A stretch of DNA of 64,000 bases from an uncultured Granulosicoccus sp. (lineage in GTDB: Bacteria; Pseudomonadota; Gammaproteobacteria; Granulosicoccales; Granulosicoccaceae), in NCBI GenBank assembly GCA_947495035.1, contig CANLXI010000018.1, positions 62,001-126,000 on the forward strand, written 5' to 3'. Made by a program: the position numbers and the translations under genes. The notes under the pieces are model-generated. The model was not told where the DNA came from. It worked only from the letters and a program-made list of their open reading frames with translations, and did not search any database. Shown here piece by piece: positions 34,340 to 41,666 of the stretch. Positions within the stretch are counted from its first letter, which is position 1. The number at the start of each line of letters is the position of its first letter.

Positions 34340-34924
34340 ATGCACATCAGTCATTTCATTGCACCCGCATTGGCAATCGCATTGATCGGCAGTGCGACGG
34401 ACGCCTTGGCTCTCGACATCGACAGCGGCAACTCGAAGGTCAATGTCGTCTCCACCAAGGTTCTGGCAGACGGGACATCAAGCGTTGCCGAGATCTTCAC
34501 GTTCAATTCATTGGAAGGCAGCGTAGACGACAGTGGCGAAGCCACCGTCACGATAGACCTTGGCGCCATAGAGACAGGTATCGACATACGCAATGAACGC
34601 ATGGGCGAGTACCTGTTCGAAACGGATCGCTACCCGACGGCCACGATAACCGCACAGGTACCTGAAACTGCGCTGGCTCCCGGTCAACAGACGCTTGATC
34701 TGGAAATCGGTCTGGATATGCATGGCAAGCAGGCGACGTACACGCTTCCCGTGCTGGTTGCAAGTGATGCTGCGCAGGTGACGGTCACCGCGGAGCAACC
34801 CCTCCTGCTCGATGTAACTGCGTTCGACCTCCAGGGCGGACTTGGCAAACTGGGTGAACTGGCTGGTCTGCTGCACATACCGGCTACCGTTCCCGTCACC
34901 TTCAGTCTGACATTCAATCGTTGA
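34340..34924 (+). CDS. YceI-like periplasmic protein
   Basis: The 194-residue protein has a signal peptide ending ATDALAL and the YceI lipocalin-like pattern: DIDSGNSKVNVVSTK at the start, EATVTIDLGAIETGIDIRNERM in the middle with the family GI-x-x-RNE segment, then FETDRYPTATITAQV. YceI proteins bind isoprenoids or other hydrophobic molecules in the periplasm. A 10-bp inverted repeat follows the stop codon. Confidence 0.85.
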   Translation: MHISHFIAPALAIALIGSATDALALDIDSGNSKVNVVSTKVLADGTSSVAEIFTFNSLEGSVDDSGEATVTIDLGAIETGIDIRNERMGEYLFETDRYPTATITAQVPETALAPGQQTLDLEIGLDMHGKQATYTLPVLVASDAAQVTVTAEQPLLLDVTAFDLQGGLGKLGELAGLLHIPATVPVTFSLTFNR

Positions 34925-34932
34925 TCGGTCGT

Positions 34933-34981
34933 GCCCCTGCGAGCGGCTGAACACACTCGCCAGACAGTTCGTCGCAGGGGC
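34933..34981 (+). terminator. Inverted repeat after yceI, possible terminator
   Basis: GCCCCTGCGA (34933-34942) pairs perfectly with TCGCAGGGGC (34972-34981) across a 29-bp loop. No T-run follows, so the terminator role is tentative. Confidence 0.4.
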
Positions 34982-35209
34982 TCGTCGACATCGGCGACAT
35001 CCACGATATCGGCGTTTACTGCAAGCAGCCACGGCTCGTGACCACACCGAGCCGGATCGTGCAGCACTGACAGTTCACCCCCCCCTTCGCCAATCACGCC
35101 ACGCAAGTCAGCTCGAACGCCATTACGCACTGACCCTGACATCGACAGACCACTCCTAGAAGCTCTCATGGGATTCCCGAGATATTCGGGGCTTCCTGCC
35201 TCTATTGTC

Positions 35210-35323
35210 CGTGCTTGTGTTCGTACCCCTGCTTGTGCTCGTACTCCTGCTCGTACTCCTGCTCGTACTCCTGCTCGTACTTCTGCTCGTACTTCCGCTT
35301 GTGCACCTGCTCTTTATCGTACT
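35210..35323. repeat. 12-bp iteron-like tandem array upstream of the RHH-CHAD-ParA operon
   Basis: CCTGCTCGTACT occurs three times exactly (35246-35281), once with one change (35282-35293), and as degenerate units on both sides to about 35323. Long open frames cross it in several frames but encode only Leu/Val or Arg/Ser/Thr monotony. It ends about 230 bp before the ribbon-helix-helix gene. The remainder of the 34925-35551 gap shows only the inverted repeat after yceI and the dyad at 35486. Confidence 0.85.
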
Positions 35324-35485
35324 TGCACTCTCACATGTACCCGCCATTGTATTGTCTTGCGACACTGTCGGCCAGGCACGAGCAAGTGTCCGAGGCTCTG
35401 CAAACAGCGCAGTCGGTGGCAACTCGCCCCAGTCGGAACATGGCAGAGTCGCCTTGAGCTTCGATACATTTTGCTTGCCTTACTG

Positions 35486-35518
35486 TTGACGTCTTGACGT
35501 CATGCATTCAATGCGTCA
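35486..35518 (+). promoter_or_regulatory. Direct repeats and dyad, candidate RHH operator
   Basis: Two adjacent TTGACGTC copies (35486-35493 and 35494-35501) are followed by ATGCGTCA (35511-35518), which forms a dyad with TGACGTCAT, one base bulged. It lies 34-66 bp upstream of the RHH start, where an autoregulatory RHH protein would bind. Confidence 0.5.
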
Positions 35519-35551
35519 GGATAGTGTCTGGTATCGACGAAGACCAGCCTC

Positions 35552-35725
35552 GTGAGTAAGGATCAACCCAGCAAGAAAAACACGTCCTTGCGCCTGGAAA
35601 GCAGCATGCTCAAGGCTTTGAAAATCAGGGCCATCGAGGAAGACAGCAGTGTGCAGGTCATCCTTGAACGGCTCGTTGAAGAATATCTGAACACCCCCAG
35701 AAAACAAAAAAAATCCAAGAAATGA
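35552..35725 (+). CDS. Ribbon-helix-helix DNA-binding protein (57 residues)
   Basis: The GTG-started frame encodes 57 residues. After a basic tail (SKDQPSKKN) comes a strand TSLRLES and two helices (SMLKALKIRAIEEDSSVQ, VILERLVEEYL), the size and spacing of an Arc/CopG/ParG-type RHH dimer. The C terminus is Lys-rich (RKQKKSKK). Its stop overlaps the CHAD gene start (ATGA). It could autoregulate the operon through the dyad at 35486, and could be the adaptor for the ParA encoded two genes later, as RHH proteins are in type Ib partition systems. The ribosome binding site is weak. Confidence 0.75.
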   Translation: MSKDQPSKKNTSLRLESSMLKALKIRAIEEDSSVQVILERLVEEYLNTPRKQKKSKK

Positions 35726-37242
35726 ATCCAGCATTGGAAAAGACCTGGCTACTGAAAAACACCGTTGATGACAGCGAACTCACATCAATTCTGGCAGCCG
35801 AATTTCAAGTGGAAATCGAACAGGCCCTGACATCAGAGCTGATTGTCCACGACGACTTCGATGCCGATCTGTGGAATACCGATCTGATGCTCTGTCGGGT
35901 TGACAAGAACCGGTTTCAACTCATCAAGGGGACAGAACTTGTCGGCGAGGTACGCGCATCGGCAAAAGCGCGGTTCTGGTGGGACTTCCCCGACAGCGAT
36001 CTGAAAAGCCTGTTGAAAAAGAAGATCGGCCTGCGCGCGGCCATGCCCATTGCCTCACTGCAACTGGTCAGCACTCGTTTTTCCCTGCGAAACAGTGATG
36101 ACAAGATCGTGGTCAGAGGCCAGCTCTCGCAATCCAGGGTGGATGATGACGGCCAGCACTATCTCACCCTGCAGCAGATGCGCGGCTATGCCAAGGCTGC
36201 CCGGCAAGCTGAAAAGCTGTTGAAACCTCTGTTGGGACAGGCAGTGGCAGACTTCGGCTTGAAATCGATGTTCGCGGCGCAGCATCCCGGAACGGTCGAG
36301 AGCAATACGCCTGCAGAACTGCACCTGACGGCAGACATGCCAACGGAAGTGGCGGTGCGCGCCATGGGTACCGACATGATCGATCAGGCGACATCACACG
36401 TCGATGGTGTGGTGGCAGACATTGATACGGTCTTTCTGCATCAGTTTCGCGTCAGCGTCCGCAAGCTGCGCTCCCTGATCAGTCTGCTGAAACGATCATT
36501 GCCCGCCGAGACGGTGGAAATCCTGGCGCCGCAGCTGTCCGGTATTGCCAGCAAGACCAGCAGGCTGCGCGACCTGGACGTCTTCCTGCTGGACAGGAAC
36601 CACTATCGTGACATGCTGCCTGAGAGCCACACTGCCGGACTTGAAGCCTTGTATGTGCAGGTTGAAAAACAGCGGCAGCTGGAAAAGAACCGCCTTGCAC
36701 GCTATTTCTCCTCGAAGCAGTTCCAGCACGACATCGACGCTTGCAGAACAGCGCTGTCAGCCCCCCCGGCATTCCTGAACCCCATCTCCAGGAAACCCGT
36801 GCAGACAGTCGCCAGATCCCTGCTCATCAAGCGTTTCAGGAAGATTCAGGCAATGAGTGCGCAGCTGCACGCAGACTCTGATGACGAGCATGTGCACGAC
36901 ATTCGCAAGGAATTCAAGAAAATGCGCTATCTGATCGAGTTCTTCATCGAGCTACTGCCGAAGAAGCGCACCGCTGCCCTGCTGAAGGACTTGAAGAAAC
37001 TGCAGGTGACCCTCGGCGACTTCAATGACTATTGTGTGCAGATGGAGTTTCTGAGCAGCTTCGAAGACGAGCGACAGATAGAGATGACGAAGGCATTGAG
37101 CGGGCTCATTGCCGTACTGCATCACCGGCAGATGGAAACACGCAAGCAGGTGGAGGCGGCACTGGCGCTCTTTTTTACCGACGACATGACCATGCAGATC
37201 GAATTGGCCTTTGGCTCGAAGACCCGCGGAGAATCCAGATGA
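35722..37242 (+). CDS. CHAD domain protein (polyphosphate-binding family)
   Basis: The 506-residue protein has an N-terminal half of about 210 residues that I do not recognise. Residues about 225-495 form a CHAD domain with its conserved basic and histidine helices: FLHQFRVSVRKLRSLISLLK, SKTSRLRDLDVFL, then HVHDIRKEFKKMRYLIEFF and LKKLQVTLGDFNDYCVQ. CHAD domains bind inorganic polyphosphate and target proteins to polyphosphate granules. Unlike common CYTH-CHAD fusions, the CYTH domain here is a separate gene two positions downstream. It overlaps the genes on both sides by four bases. Confidence 0.85.
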   Translation: MNPALEKTWLLKNTVDDSELTSILAAEFQVEIEQALTSELIVHDDFDADLWNTDLMLCRVDKNRFQLIKGTELVGEVRASAKARFWWDFPDSDLKSLLKKKIGLRAAMPIASLQLVSTRFSLRNSDDKIVVRGQLSQSRVDDDGQHYLTLQQMRGYAKAARQAEKLLKPLLGQAVADFGLKSMFAAQHPGTVESNTPAELHLTADMPTEVAVRAMGTDMIDQATSHVDGVVADIDTVFLHQFRVSVRKLRSLISLLKRSLPAETVEILAPQLSGIASKTSRLRDLDVFLLDRNHYRDMLPESHTAGLEALYVQVEKQRQLEKNRLARYFSSKQFQHDIDACRTALSAPPAFLNPISRKPVQTVARSLLIKRFRKIQAMSAQLHADSDDEHVHDIRKEFKKMRYLIEFFIELLPKKRTAALLKDLKKLQVTLGDFNDYCVQMEFLSSFEDERQIEMTKALSGLIAVLHHRQMETRKQVEAALALFFTDDMTMQIELAFGSKTRGESR

Positions 37243-37982
37243 AAGTTATCGCCTGCTACAGCATGAAAGGCGGTGTGGGAAAAACCGCGACCGCCGTCAA
37301 TCTGGCCTATTTCGCGGCAAAATCCGGCAAGAGAACGCTGTTGATCGACCTCGATCCGCAGGGCGCTTCCTCTTTCTACTTTCGCGTCAAACCTTCATCG
37401 AAGAAATGGGGAGAGCGGTTTTTCAAGGCGTACCGAACGCTGGTGAAGAACATCAAGGCCAGTGATTTCGAGCATCTGGATGTCATTCCGGCGCACTTGA
37501 GCTTTCGCAACTTCGATTCGATGCTGAGCGATCTGAAGAAGCGCGAAAATCGATTGAAGCGTCTGCTGAAAGGTTTCCGGAAGGAATATGATCTGGTAAT
37601 ACTCGACTGTCCGCCGTCCATCAGCTTTCTGTCGGAGTCGATATTCACCGCCTCGGATATCGTTCTGGTTCCTGTCATCCCGACCACGCTGTCGGAGCGC
37701 ACCTTCGAGCAGCTGTTGCAGTTTTTCCAGGAAAACAAGTATCCACAAAAGAAGATCGTGCCGTTCTTCTCGATGGTCCAGTCTCAGAAGTCTCTGCACA
37801 AGTCCACCATGGAAGCCATGTCCACGCGTCGCAAGGTGTTTCTGAAGTCCACCATTCCCTATTCTTCCGACATAGAGAAAATGGGACAGCACAAGGCCCC
37901 AGTGGATCTGTTTGCCAGATCAACGTCGGCCAACGCTGCCTACATGAAACTGTGGGCCGAAATCTCCGAACAACATCTCTAG
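37239..37982 (+). CDS. ParA/MinD-type ATPase, orphan, without N-terminal HTH
   Basis: The 247-residue P-loop ATPase starts almost directly with the deviant Walker A (SMKGGVGKTATAVNLA), which includes the signature lysine. It has the Walker A' DLDPQGASS and Walker B LVILDCPPSISFL. The lack of an N-terminal DNA-binding domain is typical of small type Ib ParA proteins, of cargo-positioning ParAs such as McdA, and of chromosomal Soj. There is no parB gene or parS-like GTTTCACGTGAAAC site in the window. It overlaps the CHAD gene by four bases, so its cargo or partner is likely encoded in this operon. Confidence 0.85.
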   Translation: MKVIACYSMKGGVGKTATAVNLAYFAAKSGKRTLLIDLDPQGASSFYFRVKPSSKKWGERFFKAYRTLVKNIKASDFEHLDVIPAHLSFRNFDSMLSDLKKRENRLKRLLKGFRKEYDLVILDCPPSISFLSESIFTASDIVLVPVIPTTLSERTFEQLLQFFQENKYPQKKIVPFFSMVQSQKSLHKSTMEAMSTRRKVFLKSTIPYSSDIEKMGQHKAPVDLFARSTSANAAYMKLWAEISEQHL

Positions 37983-38004
37983 TTTTCGACCCGGGAGGAA
38001 TACC

Positions 38005-38478
38005 GTGGCAATTGAAATCGAACGCAAGTTCCTGGTGACTCGACGACCGGAGGCCGAGCTGCAACAGGCACTGGTCGAACAGATTCAACAGGGTTATCTC
38101 ATTCGGGAAGCGGAACGGGAAGTCAGAATCAGACGCAAGGGAGACCTGTTCTACCTGACTGAAAAGAAGGGATCGGGCATGAGTCGGGACGAGCACGAGA
38201 TTCTCATCACCGAACAGATGTTCGACGCCCTGTGGCCCCTGACCAGAGGCATGCAGCTTGCCAAGGCTCGCAGTACCTTCATCCTGGATGAGCATCGACT
38301 GGAACTCGACATCTATCAAGGTGAACTCGAACCCCTGATGATTCTCGAAACCGAGTTCACCTCGGAGGAACAGGCTCTGGCCTGGTCTCCTCCCTGGTTT
38401 GCCGGCCCGGAAGTCACCGGAGACAAGCGTTACAAGAACGCTCAACTGGCTACGGAAGGGAAACCGGACAATGGGTAA
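38005..38478 (+). CDS. CYTH domain phosphohydrolase (triphosphate tunnel enzyme)
   Basis: The 157-residue protein begins with the hallmark EIERKFLV. It continues with the alternating charged strands of the tunnel fold (REVRIRRKGDLFYLTEKKG, RDEHEILI, RLELDIYQGELEPLMILETEF). CYTH enzymes hydrolyse tripolyphosphate, polyphosphate or nucleoside triphosphates with a divalent metal. GTG 38005 follows GGGAGGAA. It overlaps the Nudix gene by eight bases. The separate but linked CHAD gene supports a polyphosphate substrate. Confidence 0.9.
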   Translation: MAIEIERKFLVTRRPEAELQQALVEQIQQGYLIREAEREVRIRRKGDLFYLTEKKGSGMSRDEHEILITEQMFDALWPLTRGMQLAKARSTFILDEHRLELDIYQGELEPLMILETEFTSEEQALAWSPPWFAGPEVTGDKRYKNAQLATEGKPDNG

Positions 38479-38902
38479 GAAACATCAGAAGCTGAAAAAG
38501 AGAGTCGCCGTACTCCCAGTTCTGATGAAGAAATGCAGGAAAAACAAGAAGCGGAAGAAGAAGTGCAAGATCTACCTGATTACCAGTCGAGCGCACTCGC
38601 ATTGGATCATCCCGACCGGAAAACTGGAAAAGAATCTGAGTAACCGACGAGTCGCCTTGCTCGAGGCCTTTGAAGAGGCCGGCGTCCTCGGCAAACTGGA
38701 TGAACAGTTCAGGATCCAGGTTCTGCTGCGGCGCCCTCACTGCAAGAAGAAACGCAAGACCATCGTATTTCTGCTCTACGTCAATCGTATATTGAACCAC
38801 TGGCCGGAGGAGCGTGAACGCAAACGCAAGGCGGTCAGCATCCAGAGTTACATCAAGACAGTGTCGGACAAGAAACTGAAGAAAAAGCTGCTGACCCTAT
38901 GA
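38471..38902 (+). CDS. Nudix-like protein with a degenerate Nudix box
   Basis: The 143-residue protein has a very basic N terminus (MGKKHQKLKKR, then KCRKNKKRKKKCK) and a Nudix-like segment PTGKLEKNLSNRRVALLEAF followed by EEAGVLG. The metal-binding E-x2-EE core is kept. The first box Glu and the box Arg (canonical G-x5-E-x7-RE) are both Leu. The pattern is closest to DIPP-type enzymes that act on diphosphoinositol phosphates and polyphosphate. The poly-Lys tail could bind polyphosphate directly. It ends the operon. Confidence 0.75.
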   Translation: MGKKHQKLKKRVAVLPVLMKKCRKNKKRKKKCKIYLITSRAHSHWIIPTGKLEKNLSNRRVALLEAFEEAGVLGKLDEQFRIQVLLRRPHCKKKRKTIVFLLYVNRILNHWPEERERKRKAVSIQSYIKTVSDKKLKKKLLTL

Positions 38903-39074
38903 GATCTGCGTCGGGTTGTGGCCCACCGGAAACGGCATGATCTCCTGTCGGGTTTCGGCAAGGTTCCATCGCTCAGGATAACTCGATCAAGGTTCCGGCA
39001 CTACAACCAGTTCTTCCTGTTACACAGCGGGAACCGCTCCTAAAGCACCCTGAGCAGACTGCCGTTAGGCCACA

Positions 39075-41105
39075 ATGAGCAACGGAATCCGACTGGCGCT
39101 TGCGAGCTTGTACGGCGTCAGCAAATCATTCAAGGCCAATACCCAGCCCCGATCGCTCTGGTGGTCGGTGCCGGGGTGGGCGTGCGCTTGTGCATTGCTG
39201 CTGTTCGTGGCCACCCATGCCATGCAACTGTCGGAAGAGCGCCTTCTGACGCAGGACGCCGAACACACGGCTCTGCAATACGCCGATTTCATCGCGCAGA
39301 TCGTGCCTGATCTGGACCGTCTGTTCGCTCATGGGGAATTGAGCGCACAGGCGCAGGAAGTGTTGCAACGCAATACGCGACTGGGTGACGTGTTTCGCTA
39401 CAAACTGTTCGATTCCAATGGCCAGCTGTTGCTGACATCCGATGAGATCGACTCGCTGAAGCCGCTCACGGCAACGTCCACGGTACAGCTCGTGACCCAG
39501 CCTCATGACACCGGCAACCCCTACGTCAGTGATATCGTGCTGGGTGGCAAGAACCATATCGAGCTGGCCGATGGCCGTGCAAAACCTGACAGACCCGATC
39601 TCTATTCCGAAGCCTACGTGCCGCTTGCAGGCCCTGATGGCATTCTTGGCGTTATCGAAGTCTATGTCGACCAGAGCGCCCGGCAACTGCGTATTGCATC
39701 AGCATTCACCAGAATCGTCACCACGGTCATCGGCCTGTTTCTGCTGGGCGTGCTGGGTCTGGCCTGGCAGATCTGGCAACGCCAGTCAGACCGCCGACGC
39801 GATGAGGAAAAAATCCGCTATCTGGCCGAGCATGATGTCCTGTCCGGAGCGCTGAACCGAGCCAGTTTCGAAAGTGTGCTTGTCGCCACTGCGCGGGCCG
39901 CAGAGGTATCAGGGGAAGGCTTTGCCATCCACTGCATCGATCTCGATCGATTCAAGGAGATCAACGATACGCTGGGGCATTCGGCTGGCGACGAAGTATT
40001 GCGCGGTGTGGCATCCAGGCTGACCGCCCTGCACCGACCGGGGGATGTCCTGGCAAGGCTCGGCGGTGACGAATTCGCCATCCTGCAGGCCGCTCTGAAC
40101 AGCCCTCGAGATGTAGAAGCCCACGGACGTCGCATTGTCAAGGCGCTGTCCCGCCCCATGGATGTCGCAGGCAACAGAGTTCCCTGCGGTGCCAGTGTCG
40201 GTGCCGCCTGTTTCGGTATCGACGCCACTGAAATCAGCGACCTGTTGCACAAGGCCGATCTGGCGATGTATCGGTCCAAGACATCCGGGCGCGGGCGCTT
40301 CAGCTTCTATGACGAAACACTGGATCAGGAGCTCGAGGAACGTCGCCTGCTGAGCATCGACCTCCGCACTGCGCTTGCCGATGAAGCACTCAGCTTGCAT
40401 TACCAACCATTGTTCGATGCATCCGGCAGTGATCGGGCTGTTGGTTACGAGGCCCTGATGCGCTGGCATCACCCGGTTCGTGGCAACGTCCCGCCATCGG
40501 TGTTCATCCCTCTGGCAGAAGAGTGTGGAGAAATCGTCGCGCTGGGCACCTGGGCCATCAAGCAGGCCTGCCGTGATGCGGCCCAGTGGAACGATCATGC
40601 CCGCGTTGCAGTCAACCTCTCCGCTGCACAGTTCCACGCAGACACCGCGGATGTCGTTGGTATCGTGGAAAATGCCCTTTCATCGACGGGTCTGGCCCCG
40701 CAACGACTCGAACTGGAAATCACTGAATCACTGCTGATCAGTGACCCGGAGAAGGTGCTCGACAGCCTCAACCGGCTGTCCGGACTGGGCGTACGGATTG
40801 CCATGGACGATTTCGGTACGGGTTACTCCAGCCTTTCCTATCTGTGGCGATTTCCGTTCAACAAGGTCAAGATCGACAGAGCCTTCGTCAACGAATTGGA
40901 AAGCGAAGGCAAGGTCTCACTGGTCGTCGCATCAATCATCACGCTGGCTCACTCGCTGGGCATGCGAGTCAATGCGGAAGGCGTGGAAACAGAACAGCAA
41001 CGAAACGCGCTGCGTGAACTCGGCTGCGATGAGTTGCAGGGATTTCTGCTGGGACGACCAGAACCACTGGACAACGATAGCGAAAACGAGCAAAAGGCCG
41101 CCTGA
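39075..41105 (+). CDS. Membrane GGDEF-EAL protein (cyclic-di-GMP turnover)
   Basis: The 676-residue protein has membrane segments at about 31-49 and 214-237 enclosing a periplasmic sensor region. A GGDEF domain follows with an intact motif (ARLGGDEFAIL), then an EAL domain with intact GYEALMRW and DDFGTGYSSLSYL. Both halves therefore look catalytically competent, and the net direction cannot be predicted. It follows the polyphosphate-type operon after 172 bp and appears to have its own transcript. Confidence 0.9.
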   Translation: MSNGIRLALASLYGVSKSFKANTQPRSLWWSVPGWACACALLLFVATHAMQLSEERLLTQDAEHTALQYADFIAQIVPDLDRLFAHGELSAQAQEVLQRNTRLGDVFRYKLFDSNGQLLLTSDEIDSLKPLTATSTVQLVTQPHDTGNPYVSDIVLGGKNHIELADGRAKPDRPDLYSEAYVPLAGPDGILGVIEVYVDQSARQLRIASAFTRIVTTVIGLFLLGVLGLAWQIWQRQSDRRRDEEKIRYLAEHDVLSGALNRASFESVLVATARAAEVSGEGFAIHCIDLDRFKEINDTLGHSAGDEVLRGVASRLTALHRPGDVLARLGGDEFAILQAALNSPRDVEAHGRRIVKALSRPMDVAGNRVPCGASVGAACFGIDATEISDLLHKADLAMYRSKTSGRGRFSFYDETLDQELEERRLLSIDLRTALADEALSLHYQPLFDASGSDRAVGYEALMRWHHPVRGNVPPSVFIPLAEECGEIVALGTWAIKQACRDAAQWNDHARVAVNLSAAQFHADTADVVGIVENALSSTGLAPQRLELEITESLLISDPEKVLDSLNRLSGLGVRIAMDDFGTGYSSLSYLWRFPFNKVKIDRAFVNELESEGKVSLVVASIITLAHSLGMRVNAEGVETEQQRNALRELGCDELQGFLLGRPEPLDNDSENEQKAA

Positions 41106-41213
41106 GTCGAATCGCGGGAATCCTCAATTGCAGGCAAGCCACTGGTAAACTGCGCGCAGTCAGGATCCTCTCCTGAGCAGCAGGCTTTCACCGTGGTACC
41201 AAAGGCAAACTCC

Positions 41214-41504
41214 ATGATCAGGCATATCGTTTTCTTCACCGCCAAACGCAAGGAAGACTTGCAGGCAATATACGACGGACTTTCACTGCTGAAGGAAATT
41301 CCCGATTGCCTGCATTTCGAAGTCGGCGTGAATACACGAGAGGATCCGATTTCCCAGAGCAAACCGGATTTCGTGGTGTATGGCGAATTCGAATCGGATG
41401 CGCAGCTGACAGCGTTCAAGCAACACGTCAATTACCAACGTTCGATAGAGCTTGTCAGACCGCTCAGAGACATGCGTATCGCGGCCGACTTCGATGCGGC
41501 CTGA
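41214..41504 (+). CDS. Dabb family (stress-responsive A/B barrel) protein
   Basis: The 96-residue protein starts MIRHIVFFTAKRKEDLQAI and includes FEVGVNTREDPISQ and DFVVYGEFESDAQLTAFKQH, the ferredoxin-like dimeric barrel pattern of Dabb proteins. The biochemical role of most members is unknown. ATG 41214 follows AAGG; an earlier GTG at 41193 adds seven residues. Confidence 0.8.
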   Translation: MIRHIVFFTAKRKEDLQAIYDGLSLLKEIPDCLHFEVGVNTREDPISQSKPDFVVYGEFESDAQLTAFKQHVNYQRSIELVRPLRDMRIAADFDAA

Positions 41505-41666
41505 AAGAGGCAGAACACTCGTCGAGCACAGCGCAGTCACATCATGACCGCTGATCGGCATCACACCGACACGACATCGGCACGCTGGTAGCACGACTTC
41601 CTTCGCCCCACCGGCAAACGGCACATGGCCGCTGCCGGCAGGTTTCTGCGGTATCTCGTCAGCGCA

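Noticed and set aside
35205..35489. A 94-codon plus-strand frame of almost pure Leu/Val, and a minus-strand frame of Arg-Ser-Thr
   Set aside because: Both come from translating the 12-bp tandem array. Several frames are open at once, composition is monotonous and no ribosome binding site is present.
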